Assembly: GCF_000689255.1 (NCBI RefSeq)
Contig: NZ_HG964446.1
Location: 5,116,152-5,180,151 of the forward strand
Source of the DNA: Mycobacterium triplex
Lineage (GTDB): Bacteria > Actinomycetota > Actinomycetes > Mycobacteriales > Mycobacteriaceae
Direction: 5' to 3'
DNA length: 64,000 bases
Below the pieces are notes generated by a model. That model searched no databases, was not told where the DNA came from, and saw only the letters and a program-made list of their open reading frames with translations. The position numbers and the translations under genes are program-made. This document shows positions 52,801 through 60,667 of this stretch, piece after piece. The stretch's first letter is position 1; each line of letters starts with the position of its first letter.

Positions 52801-54694
52801 CGGCGGCACCCTCACCGTCGACAATGGCGTCGCCAACGGCGCGGTGAACGTCAACAACGGTGGCTTGCTCACCGTCAGCGACGGCACCGTCACCGTCGAT
52901 ACCGGCGACAACACCCTCACCGTCAATGCCGGCGGCACCCTGAGCATCAGCACCGACGGCTCGGTCGACGTCAACGGCACCCTGTCCGTCCAAACCGGCG
53001 GCACCCTGAGCATCGACGGCACCGGCAGCAACCTCACCGTCGGGGCCGACGGTCAACTTTTCGACGGCGGCTCCCTGATCGTCAACCCCGACGGCACGCT
53101 CAACGTCGAGGGCAGCCTCACCGTCACCAACGCCGGACAGGTCGACGTCCACGGCGGCCTGTCCGTCAACGGCACCGTCGACGTCAATGCCGGCGGCACC
53201 GTGGCCATCGACCTCGGCGGTAACCTCACCGTCGACACCGGCGGCACTTTCGATGTCAGCGGCGGTAGCCTCACCATCGACAACGGCGGCACCCTGACCA
53301 TCGACCTCGGCGGTAGCCTCACCGTCGACACCGGCGGCACCCTCGACGTCGGCGGCACCGTCGATGTCGGCGGCGCTCTCACCGTCGACACCGGCGGCAC
53401 CCTGACCGTCGACGACGGCGGCACGCTCACCGTCACCGGCACCCTCGACGTCAATACCGGCACCCTCAGCGTCCACAGCGGCGGCACTCTGACCATCAAC
53501 AGCGGCGCCCTCACCCTCGACAACGGATCCGTCGTCCAACTCGGCGGCACCCTCAACGTCAGTAACGGGGGCGTCCTGACGATCGACTCCGGGTCGGTGA
53601 CCGTCGGCAGCCACGGCTCGGTCAGCCTGTTGGACGGCGGCACCCTGACCGTGCACTCCGGCGGCTCGATCACCCTGGACAGCGGCGGCATTATCGGGCT
53701 CGACGCCAGCAGCCTCACCGTCGACGGCGGCACCCTGACCGTGCACACCAATGCCGTCATCGCGGCCGGGCACGCCAGCGCGCTGACCCTGCACGGCGGC
53801 ACCATCACGATCGAGTCAGGCGGCGGTCTGACCGTCAACAGCACCTCCACCCTCACCCTCGACAGCGGCACCCTGGCCATCCACGGCAGTATCGGCCTGG
53901 ACGCCAGCACCCTGACCGTGCACGGCGGCACCGTCACCGTGCACACCGGCGCCGCAATCGCCGCCGATCACGCCAGCATCGTCACCGTCGACGGCGGCAC
54001 CCTCACGGTGCACACCGGCGCCGCGATCGCCATCGACCCCGCCGGCAGCCTGACGGTCGACGGCGGCACTCTGACCAACAGCGGCACCCTCACCGCGTCC
54101 AGCCTCGGCGTCAACCTCGGAGGCACCGTCGACGTCACGGGTGGCGGTACGCTCACCGTCGCCCCCGGCGGCACGGCGACCATCGACACCGGCAGCACCC
54201 TGACCGTCGACGCCGGCAGCACCGTCGAGTTCGGCGCCAACACCACCGTCACCGTCGACACCGGTGGCAGCCTGACCGTGAACACCGGCGGCGCCTTAAC
54301 GATCGACGCCGACGGCCTCGTCACCCTCAACACCGGCGGCGCCGGCGGCACCCTGACCGTCGATACCGGCGGCACCCTCATCGTCGAAGCCGAGGCCTCG
54401 GTCCTGATCGAGGACCCCGGCTCGTTGATCATCGGCCCTGGCGACACCGTCATCGTCTACCCGGGCGGCGCCGCCAACGCCAACGGCATCTTCGGTCCCG
54501 CCACCGTGACCCTGAGCTCCCCGATCGGCGGCACCCCGGGTCCAGGGACGACACCCGCACTGTCGGCAACGGGCGGCCTGGTGGGCTCACCGGGCCTGGC
54601 CGGAAACGCCGGAATCCAACCGCAATTCGACTTTGACGCCCTCAACAACGCCCTGTTCTCCCCCGCAGACGCACTGCTGTCCAGCGTCGACTAA
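49877..54694 (+). CDS. PPE family protein with giant short-repeat (beta-solenoid-like) C-terminus
   Basis: The 1605-residue protein starts with a PPE domain (about residues 1-180): F-G-L-L-P-P-E-I-N-S, W-L-G-P-S-S and the helical hairpin up to Y-A-T-D-S-E. A Thr/Ala-rich linker (180-210) leads to about 1300 residues of degenerate short repeats: T-L-T-V-D-G-G, T-V-T-V-N-G-G, S-L-T-V-D. Alternating hydrophobic residues and Gly/Asp turns suggest a parallel beta-helix. A Pro/Gly-rich tail (about 1540-1605) ends it. No MPTR (NxGxGNxG) or SVP (GxxSVPxxW) signature is present, and no PE partner is nearby. PPE proteins are exported by type VII secretion and may sit at the cell surface. Confidence 0.9.
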   Translation: MDFGLLPPEINSGLIYAGPGPGPMLANAATWEALAIELESAASNYSAQIAGLTGQAWLGPSSMNMAAAAGGYVEWLQASATQAEETAAQAAAAATAYEAAYTMTVPPELIAANRAEFMVLTATNFFGQNTAAIAATEAEYMEMWIQDATAMYAYATDSEAAATLTTFDEPPPTTNDTGELAQADAVAQATAETTGAQADSLTQLNANLLDADITVGPGQSLPIGAGETLTIGPGQTLSVDLGGSVVVDNGGSLIVDGGTVTVNGSLIVNGEFTVNSGTVTVYGTLTINSGGTVTVNGGTVYAFNSGLITINSGGVLTISPSGGVYLANGGGLVINGGTVSVNGGSLTANGGIIDVLSGGDLTINSSATAWVFDGGSVNVLDGGTLTVNSSATANVLNGGIVTVDGGTLTVDGSMNVGSATLTVDSGTVTIDGTVTVDNATLTLNGGTLTVDGSMSVNNSTLAANGGTFTIDGTVNVVNGSVTVDGGTLTVDGNMNVGSATLTVDAGGTVEVNTGGSLTVDSSAVTVDGTLSVDGGTVTFDSSLVSVDGTLDVNGGTVTLDSSIVTVDGTLNVDGGTLTVDGGTVTVGGTLDVSSGSLHIDSGTVSVSGIFDVTNGVSVTIDTAGRLDVSGTLTVADFNTTLTVNGDLHIADGGTVFVNPSSEIDIHGTVIIEHGGVLNIETNGGVQVFDGGILTVDGQLEVLDDGILYIKGGSLTVHPGGTLGVRGGLSILDGTLTVDGDMTIYSQGGTVDIIHSGSTLIIDANLHVDGQINVANGGGLTVHSGGTVDLEAAGALDPGGNINIQAGSLTVDPGGVLNAYNGIDVGNGGTVTVHGTMTVYSNGGTVDIVDSGSTLIVDGNLDVYGQINIGTDGSATVTGGDLDILDGGFLTIDADGSLTIDNTGQVDVAGGTFAVNTGGTLDVNTNGLLTVDTGGTLNLDGGMSIDAGTVWVDGGTVSVNGGTVDVNAGGTLTIDTGGTLTVDNGVANGAVNVNNGGLLTVSDGTVTVDTGDNTLTVNAGGTLSISTDGSVDVNGTLSVQTGGTLSIDGTGSNLTVGADGQLFDGGSLIVNPDGTLNVEGSLTVTNAGQVDVHGGLSVNGTVDVNAGGTVAIDLGGNLTVDTGGTFDVSGGSLTIDNGGTLTIDLGGSLTVDTGGTLDVGGTVDVGGALTVDTGGTLTVDDGGTLTVTGTLDVNTGTLSVHSGGTLTINSGALTLDNGSVVQLGGTLNVSNGGVLTIDSGSVTVGSHGSVSLLDGGTLTVHSGGSITLDSGGIIGLDASSLTVDGGTLTVHTNAVIAAGHASALTLHGGTITIESGGGLTVNSTSTLTLDSGTLAIHGSIGLDASTLTVHGGTVTVHTGAAIAADHASIVTVDGGTLTVHTGAAIAIDPAGSLTVDGGTLTNSGTLTASSLGVNLGGTVDVTGGGTLTVAPGGTATIDTGSTLTVDAGSTVEFGANTTVTVDTGGSLTVNTGGALTIDADGLVTLNTGGAGGTLTVDTGGTLIVEAEASVLIEDPGSLIIGPGDTVIVYPGGAANANGIFGPATVTLSSPIGGTPGPGTTPALSATGGLVGSPGLAGNAGIQPQFDFDALNNALFSPADALLSSVD
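50507..54466 (+). repeat. coding repeat array encoding T-V-D/N-G-G units
   Basis: About 4 kb of imperfect short DNA repeats (ACCGTCGACGGCGGCACC-like) encode residues about 211-1530 of the PPE protein. Units differ in length (about 7-10 codons) and are often grouped in pairs. The array stays in frame without a break. Confidence 0.85.
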
Positions 54695-54716
54695 CCGCGC
54701 CGCACACGACCGACGA

Positions 54717-55715
54717 TCACGGCGCCGAACGGATCTCCCGGGGCAGCGCGAACACCAGCGTCTCCTGCGCCGTCGTCACCGGTTGCACCACGTCGAAACC
54801 GCATTCGGCCAGCCGCTCCAGCACCCCGCGCACCAGCACCTCGGGAACCGACGCGCCGGAGGTGACGCCGACGGTCGTGACGCCGTCCAACCACGCCGGG
54901 TCGATGTCGTCGGCCCAGTCGACCAGGTACGCCGCCGCGGCGCCGCCGCCCTTCGCCACCTCGACCAGCCGCACCGAGTTCGACGAGTTGCGCGACCCGA
55001 CGACGATCACCAGCTCACACTCCGGTGCCATGGCCTTGACGGCGACCTGGCGGTTCTGGGTCGCGTAGCAAATGTCGTCGCTGGGCGGATCCTGCAGCTT
55101 CGGGAAGCGCTGGCGCAGCCGCTCGACGATCTCCATCGTCTCGTCGACCGACAGTGTGGTCTGCGAAAGCCACACCACCTTGTCCTCGTCGCGGACCGTC
55201 ACGTCGTCCACCGAAGCGACGCCGTCGACCAGCTGCACATGGTCGGGTGCCTCCCCGGCGGTACCGATGACCTCCTCGTGCCCCTCGTGACCGATCAGCA
55301 GAATGTCGTAATCGTTGCGCGCGAAGCGCCGGGCCTCGTTGTGCACCTTGGTGACCAACGGGCAGGTGGCGTCGATGGTGTGCAGGTTGCGTTCGGCGGC
55401 CGCGGCGTGCACCGTCGGCGCGACGCCGTGCGCGGAGAACACCACGATGGCGCCCTCGGGGACCTGATCGGTCTCCTCGACGAACACCGCGCCGGCCTTT
55501 TCCAGGGTGTCGACGACGTGCCGGTTGTGCACGATCTCGTGGCGCACGTACACCGGGGCGCCGTGCTTTTGCAGCGCGCGCTCGACCGTTTCGACGGCCC
55601 GATCCACGCCCGCGCAGTAGCCACGAGGCTCGGCCAGCAGCACCCGCTTACGGGCCGGATCGCTGGCTACCGAGCTGGATGCGCCGGGAATCCCCATGTC
55701 GATGGTCGGCGGCAT
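54717..55715 (-). CDS. ispH: 4-hydroxy-3-methylbut-2-enyl diphosphate reductase
   Basis: The 332-residue protein has the three Fe-S Cys in G-Y-C-A-G, D-A-T-C-P and D-I-C-Y-A-T, and the final S-G-A-S-V-P-E. It makes IPP and DMAPP in the MEP pathway. ATG 55715 gives the M-P-P-T-I-D-M-G-I-P-G-A-S start seen in mycobacterial LytB2; longer frames are extensions. Confidence 0.96.
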   Translation of the reverse strand: MPPTIDMGIPGASSSVASDPARKRVLLAEPRGYCAGVDRAVETVERALQKHGAPVYVRHEIVHNRHVVDTLEKAGAVFVEETDQVPEGAIVVFSAHGVAPTVHAAAAERNLHTIDATCPLVTKVHNEARRFARNDYDILLIGHEGHEEVIGTAGEAPDHVQLVDGVASVDDVTVRDEDKVVWLSQTTLSVDETMEIVERLRQRFPKLQDPPSDDICYATQNRQVAVKAMAPECELVIVVGSRNSSNSVRLVEVAKGGGAAAAYLVDWADDIDPAWLDGVTTVGVTSGASVPEVLVRGVLERLAECGFDVVQPVTTAQETLVFALPREIRSAP

Positions 55716-55804
55716 GGGCTCCAGGGTACGTTCCGCCGACACGGGCTCGCCAGCTCGCGGCGCCGGGCTTGGAGTTAGCCGTTGCTTAGGGCAATCTTGG
55801 ACGC

Positions 55805-56404
55805 ATGGCTTCTGCACCGTACGGAGTTCGGCTATTGGTCGGCGCGGCGACAGTCGCCGTCGAAGAGACCATCAGACTGCCGAAGACCATCCTGATGTAC
55901 CCAATGACGTTGGCCAGTGAGGTCGCTCACATCGTGATGCGGTTCCAGCAGAATCTCGCGGAGCTGGTGATCAAGGGCGATTCCACCCTGGAATCCATCT
56001 TTCCGCCCAAAGACGAAAAGCCGGAATGGGCAACGTTCGACGAGGACACCGAAGTCGCGATCGACGGGGGTTTCGCCGAATTGCCGGACGGCGCGGGGGG
56101 CGATCGCCGGGCCGAGGGCCGCTTCGCGCTGTACTCCGTGGCCGACGCGCACGAGGATGCCAGCGCGCTGGTCAAGCCCGCCGGGCAATCGAAGAAGTCG
56201 GCGACCGGATCGACCGTTCCGGAGCCGTCCGTGGCGGCCGAACTCGACTACCCGACACTGACACTGGCTCAGCTGCGCTCCCGGGTCCAGTCGCTGAACG
56301 TCGACGAGCTCGAAGCCCTGCTGGCCTACGAGCAGGCCACCAAGGCCCGGGCGCCGTTTCAGACGTTGCTGGCCAACAGGATCACCCGCGCGTCCGCGAA
56401 GTGA
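55805..56404 (+). CDS. lipid droplet-associated-type protein
   Basis: The 199-residue protein has a hydrophobic N-terminal region (R-L-L-V-G-A-A-T-V-A-V-E-E-T-I-R-L-P-K-T-I-L-M-Y-P) and a C-terminal helix L-R-S-R-V-Q-S-L-N-V-D-E-L-E-A-L-L-A-Y-E. Position and length match M. tuberculosis Rv1109c. It overlaps xseA by 4 bp (GTGA). Confidence 0.8.
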   Translation: MASAPYGVRLLVGAATVAVEETIRLPKTILMYPMTLASEVAHIVMRFQQNLAELVIKGDSTLESIFPPKDEKPEWATFDEDTEVAIDGGFAELPDGAGGDRRAEGRFALYSVADAHEDASALVKPAGQSKKSATGSTVPEPSVAAELDYPTLTLAQLRSRVQSLNVDELEALLAYEQATKARAPFQTLLANRITRASAK

Positions 56405-57651
56405 CCCGAGCGGCGAATTCGGAGGCGAACTCGGCCGAGAACCCCTTCCCGGTTCGCGCCGTCGCGATCCGGGTGGCGGGCTGGATCGACAAGCTCGGAA
56501 CCGTATGGGTCGAAGGGCAATTGGCCCAGATCAACATCCGGGCCGACTCCAAGACCGTGTTCATGGTGTTGCGCGACCCGGCCGCCGACATGTCGCTGAC
56601 CGTTACGTGTCCGCGCGACCTCGTGCTCAACGCACCGGTGAAATTGGCCGAGGGCACGCAGGTGGTGGTCTGCGGCAAGCCGTCGTTCTACACCGGGCGC
56701 GGCACATTCTCGTTGCGGCTGTCCGAGATTCGCGCTGTCGGTGTGGGCGAACTACTGGCCCGGATCGACCGGCTGCGCCGACTGCTGGACGCCGAAGGCC
56801 TGTTCGACCCGCGTCTGAAACGGCCAATTCCCTTCCTGCCGAACATGATTGGGCTGATCACCGGCCGGGCCAGTGCAGCCGAGCGCGATGTGACGACGGT
56901 CGCCGGCACCCGGTGGCCCGCGGTGCGGTTCGCCGTTCGCAACACCGCCGTGCAGGGACCCAACGCGGTCGCCCAAATCGTCGAGGCGCTGCGTGAACTC
57001 GATCGAGACCAGGCCGTCGACGTGATCGTGCTGGCCCGCGGCGGCGGCAGCGTCGAGGACCTGTTGCCGTTTTCCGACGAGACGCTGTGCCGCGCAATCG
57101 CGGCCTGTCGCACACCGGTGATCAGCGCGATCGGCCATGAACCCGACAACCCGCTGTGCGATCTGGTCGCCGATCTGCGGGCGGCCACCCCGACCGATGC
57201 GGCCAAGCGGGTTGTTCCCGACACCGCCGCCGAGCAGCGCGGAATCGCCGACCTGCGCCGGCGCAGCGCGCAGGCATTGCGCAACTGGGTATCTCGCGAA
57301 CAGCGCGCACTGACGCAGTTGCGCAGCCGCCCGGTGCTGGCCGAGCCGCTGACCGCGCTGACGGCACGCGGCGAGGAGATCCACCGCGCCCGCTCGGCGG
57401 TGCGCCGCGACATCACCCGGCTGGTGGCCGCGGAATCCGAACGTGTCGGTCACCTGTCCGCACGGCTGGCTACGCTGGGCCCCGCGGCGACGTTGGCCCG
57501 CGGGTACGCGGTGGTACAAACGGTTCCCGCCGCCGGAGCGCCTCACGTCCTGCGTTCGGTGGACGAGGCACCGGCCGGCACCCGGCTGCGGGTGCGGGTT
57601 TCCGACGGCGCCGTAGCGGCGGTGAGTGAAGGGCTGACCGATGGTCACTGA
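56401..57651 (+). CDS. xseA: exodeoxyribonuclease VII large subunit
   Basis: The 416-residue protein has an N-terminal OB-fold (V-W-V-E-G-Q-L-A-Q-I), G-L-I-T-G-R-A-S-A-A-E-R-D, A-R-G-G-G-S-V-E-D-L-L-P-F and I-G-H-E-P-D, all conserved XseA blocks. With XseB it degrades single-stranded DNA. GTG 56401 overlaps the upstream stop. Confidence 0.95.
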   Translation: MTRAANSEANSAENPFPVRAVAIRVAGWIDKLGTVWVEGQLAQINIRADSKTVFMVLRDPAADMSLTVTCPRDLVLNAPVKLAEGTQVVVCGKPSFYTGRGTFSLRLSEIRAVGVGELLARIDRLRRLLDAEGLFDPRLKRPIPFLPNMIGLITGRASAAERDVTTVAGTRWPAVRFAVRNTAVQGPNAVAQIVEALRELDRDQAVDVIVLARGGGSVEDLLPFSDETLCRAIAACRTPVISAIGHEPDNPLCDLVADLRAATPTDAAKRVVPDTAAEQRGIADLRRRSAQALRNWVSREQRALTQLRSRPVLAEPLTALTARGEEIHRARSAVRRDITRLVAAESERVGHLSARLATLGPAATLARGYAVVQTVPAAGAPHVLRSVDEAPAGTRLRVRVSDGAVAAVSEGLTDGH

Positions 57652-57886
57652 AAACGACTGCGGAGGCGAATCGGCTACGCCCATTAGTCAACTTGGCTAT
57701 GAATCCTGCCGGGACGAGCTGATCGAAGTCGTGCGCCTGTTGGAGCAGGGCGGACTGGATCTCGATGCATCGCTGAAACTTTGGGAAAGAGGCGAGCAGC
57801 TGGCAAAACGATGCGAAGAGCACTTAGCTGGCGCCCGCAAGCGAGTGGAGGATGCGTTGGCCACCGGGCAGGGCGACGAGGCTTGA
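57641..57886 (+). CDS. xseB: exodeoxyribonuclease VII small subunit
   Basis: The 81-residue protein has L-G-Y-E-S-C-R-D-E-L and V-R-L-L-E-Q-G-G-L-D-L-D-A-S-L-K-L-W-E-R-G-E, the XseB signature. ATG 57641 lies 11 bp inside xseA, so synthesis is coupled. Confidence 0.95.
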   Translation: MVTENDCGGESATPISQLGYESCRDELIEVVRLLEQGGLDLDASLKLWERGEQLAKRCEEHLAGARKRVEDALATGQGDEA

Positions 57887-57930
57887 ATCGAACCTTCTAT
57901 GCAAAACGAATTCCGCAGTTTGCACAAAAC

Positions 57931-57952
57931 TGGAACGTGTTTCAGTTATTCT
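57931..57952 (+). promoter_or_regulatory. KstR-like operator and leaderless promoter of the 3-beta-HSD gene
   Basis: TGGAACGTGTTTCA (57931-57944) fits TNNAACNNGTTNNA, the KstR cholesterol-regulon motif, at every fixed position. TATTCT (57947-57952) follows directly, and ATG 57960 comes 7 nt later. Confidence 0.6.
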
Positions 57953-57959
57953 GTCCGGC

Positions 57960-59054
57960 ATGGGTGATGCAGCACTGACGACCGAACTCGGCCGCGTCCT
58001 GGTCACCGGCGGCTCCGGATTTGTCGGCGCCAACCTGGTGACCACCTTGCTCGACCGCGGATACTCGGTGCGTTCCTTCGACCGCGCCCCGTCGCCGCTG
58101 GCCCCGCACTCGCAGCTGGAGGTGTTGCAGGGCGACATCACCGACAAGGCGATCTGCGCGCAGGCGGTGGACGGGATCGACACGGTTTTCCACACCGCGG
58201 CGATCATCGAACTGATGGGCGGCGCGTCGGTCACCGACGAATACCGTCAGCGCAGCTTTGGGATCAATGTCGGCGGGACCGAGAACCTGGTAGAAGCCGG
58301 CCGCGCGGCGGGCGTGCAGCGATTCGTCTACACGTCATCCAACAGCGTGGTGATGGGTGGCCAGAATATCGCCGGCGGCGACGAAACCCTGCCCTACACC
58401 ACCCGATTCAACGATCTCTACACGGAGACCAAGGTCGTCGCCGAGCGATTCGTGTTGTCCCAGAACGACGTTGACGGCATGCTGACGTGCGCGATTCGCC
58501 CCAGCGGCATTTGGGGCCGCGGCGACCAGACGATGTTCCGCAAACTGTTCGAGAGCGTGATCGCCGGTCACGTCAAGGTGCTGATCGGTCGCAAGTCGGC
58601 CCGGCTGGATAACTCCTACGTGCACAACCTGATTCACGGCTTCATCCTGGCCGCCCAGCATCTGGTGCCCGGCGGCACCGCGCCCGGTCAGGCGTACTTC
58701 ATCAACGACGACGAGCCGATCAACATGTTCGAGTTCGCCCGGCCGGTGGTGGAGGCATGCGGGCAGCCCTGGCCGCGAATTCGGGTGAACGGCCCCATCG
58801 TCCGGGCGGCCATGACCGGCTGGCAGCGCATGCACTTCCGGTTCGGGATTCCCGGGCCGCTACTGGAGCCTCTGGCCGTCGAGCGGTTGTATTTGGACAA
58901 CTTCTTCTCGGTCGCCAAGGCGTCGCGCGACCTCGGCTACCAGCCGCTGTTTACCACCGAGAAGGCGCTGACCGAGTGCCTGCCCTACTACGTGGACATG
59001 TTCGCCCAGATGAAGCGGCAGGCCGAGGCGGCCAAAAGCGCCGCCAAGCGGTAG
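57960..59054 (+). CDS. 3-beta-hydroxysteroid dehydrogenase/isomerase-family protein
   Basis: The 364-residue extended SDR has T-G-G-S-G-F-V-G and the active site Y-T-E-T-K, and ends with a Lys/Ala-rich tail. It strongly resembles M. tuberculosis Rv1106c, which oxidises and isomerises cholesterol to cholestenone. ATG 57960 is leaderless after TATTCT. Confidence 0.92.
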   Translation: MGDAALTTELGRVLVTGGSGFVGANLVTTLLDRGYSVRSFDRAPSPLAPHSQLEVLQGDITDKAICAQAVDGIDTVFHTAAIIELMGGASVTDEYRQRSFGINVGGTENLVEAGRAAGVQRFVYTSSNSVVMGGQNIAGGDETLPYTTRFNDLYTETKVVAERFVLSQNDVDGMLTCAIRPSGIWGRGDQTMFRKLFESVIAGHVKVLIGRKSARLDNSYVHNLIHGFILAAQHLVPGGTAPGQAYFINDDEPINMFEFARPVVEACGQPWPRIRVNGPIVRAAMTGWQRMHFRFGIPGPLLEPLAVERLYLDNFFSVAKASRDLGYQPLFTTEKALTECLPYYVDMFAQMKRQAEAAKSAAKR

Positions 59055-59203
59055 CGCTCCGGAACCGACGAGTCACCGGCGATCCGGTCCGATGGTCGGC
59101 AGCGTCTGTGGACAAACTCGTGACTGTGGATAACGACGCCGGGCGCCGCCTACGGCGGGGTTGTGGGCTGTGGTTTGTCGTAGCCGGCTGTGAGGATCGG
59201 GTT

Positions 59204-60442
59204 ATGTCGATCGGGTCGTCTTGCGTGGTGGTGAGCCCTAAGGAGCGGCTGGAGGTGTTGTTTGGCGAGTTGGCGGAGTTGACCGGTCAACGCAACGCGA
59301 TTGATGCCCGCATTGTGCAGATCACCGCGGAGATCGACCACGACGGGTTGTGGGGGATGACCGGTGCGCGGTCGGTGGCGGCGTTGGTGGCCTGGAAGAC
59401 CGGGTCGTCGCCGGCCCACGCCCACACCATCGCCACCGTGGCCCACCGGCTCGACGAGTTTCCGCGCTGCGCTGCGGGGATGGCCGAGGGTCGGCTGTCG
59501 CTGGATCAGATCGGGGTGATCGCGGGCGGGGCGGGGCAGGGATCCGATGAGCACTACGCGGCACTGGCCTCGGTGGCCACCGTCAGCCAGCTGCGCACCG
59601 CGGTCAAACTCGAACCACGACCCCACCCCGAGCCGGCCCGGCCGGCCCCGCCCGCCTCGATCAGCAAAACCGCCACCGAGGAGTCCACCTGCTGGCGGAT
59701 CACCCTGCCCCACCCCGATGCGGCGAAGTTCGAGGCGGCGCTGGCCTCGCACCGCGACGCCCTGATCACCGAATACAAACAGGACCACGCCACCAGCGCC
59801 GGTGATTTGGTGCCCCCATTCCCGGGGACCGTGGAGGCGTTTCTGCGCCTGGTGCAGACCGGGTGGGATGCCGAGGCCACCCGCCGCCCGCACGGCCAGC
59901 ACACCACCGTGGTGGTGCACCTGGATGTGGCCCAGCGGGCCGCGGCGCTGCATCTGGGCCCGCTGCTGTCCGACGCCGAACGCCACTACCTGACCTGTGA
60001 TGCCACCGGTGAGGTGTGGTTCGAACGCGCCGGTGAGCCTATCGGCGCCGGGCGCACCACCCGGCTGATCAGCCGGCGGCTGCGCCGCGCCCTGCAACAC
60101 CGCGACCGCACCTGCGCGGTGCCCGGCTGCGGGGCCACCCGCGGCCTACACGCCCACCACATCGTGCACTGGGAAGACGGCGGCCCCACCGAACTGGCCA
60201 ACCTGGTCCTGCTCTGCCCGTATCATCACCGCCTGCACCACCGCGGCGGCATCACCATCACCGGACCCGCCGACCACCTCACCATCACCGACAGCACCGG
60301 CGAACAGCTGCGCCCGGGATCACTCGCCCGCCCACCAAAACGTCCCCCACCCGATGTGCCACCCTGCCCCGGACCCACCGGCGAACGCGCCCACTGGTGG
60401 TGGTACCAACCCTTCCAACCACAACCACCACCAACCAACTGA
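59204..60442 (+). CDS. 13E12 repeat-family protein (DUF222 and HNH endonuclease domains)
   Basis: The 412-residue protein has an N-terminal DUF222 domain and a C-terminal HNH motif: C-x-x-P-G-C, L-H-A-H-H-I-V-H-W, N-L-V-L-L-C-P-Y-H-H. A Pro-rich end follows. Such proteins belong to the REP13E12 family and often mark sites of genome change in mycobacteria. ATG 59204 follows GAGGATCGG. Confidence 0.88.
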   Translation: MSIGSSCVVVSPKERLEVLFGELAELTGQRNAIDARIVQITAEIDHDGLWGMTGARSVAALVAWKTGSSPAHAHTIATVAHRLDEFPRCAAGMAEGRLSLDQIGVIAGGAGQGSDEHYAALASVATVSQLRTAVKLEPRPHPEPARPAPPASISKTATEESTCWRITLPHPDAAKFEAALASHRDALITEYKQDHATSAGDLVPPFPGTVEAFLRLVQTGWDAEATRRPHGQHTTVVVHLDVAQRAAALHLGPLLSDAERHYLTCDATGEVWFERAGEPIGAGRTTRLISRRLRRALQHRDRTCAVPGCGATRGLHAHHIVHWEDGGPTELANLVLLCPYHHRLHHRGGITITGPADHLTITDSTGEQLRPGSLARPPKRPPPDVPPCPGPTGERAHWWWYQPFQPQPPPTN

Positions 60443-60667
60443 GCCGCAGTGCTCAAACCTATTGGGGCATAGACGATTTCGCCTGCGACGTTCACAACCC
60501 ACACCGCCGCCGAGCCAAGTCGGGAGATCTACCCGCAGATGCAAGCCCGGCGCCGGTGGCCACAGCCGCCGCCAAGCGGGCAGCCAACCAATCCGCGATA
60601 GCGCGCACTCTGCACCAAAATCGCCGGCTGGGCTAAGGTTCAGCTCAACGGCGACCCGGAGGGCGTT

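Noticed and set aside
50942..53794. 950-codon open frame on the minus strand inside the PPE gene
   Set aside because: It mirrors the plus-strand repeat; its Gly/Ala/Asp/Val-rich product and lack of a start context mark it as a shadow of repeated GC-rich codons.
50507..54466. Regular repeats that might be a CRISPR array
   Set aside because: Units vary in length, have no unique spacers and encode one unbroken protein frame.
56026..56400. In-frame extension of xseA into the lipid-droplet-type gene
   Set aside because: XseA begins at GTG 56401 with the normal N-terminus; the rest is shadow.
58757..59203. In-frame extension of the 13E12 gene back into the 3-beta-HSD gene
   Set aside because: The real protein starts at ATG 59204; the extension is out-of-frame shadow of the upstream gene.
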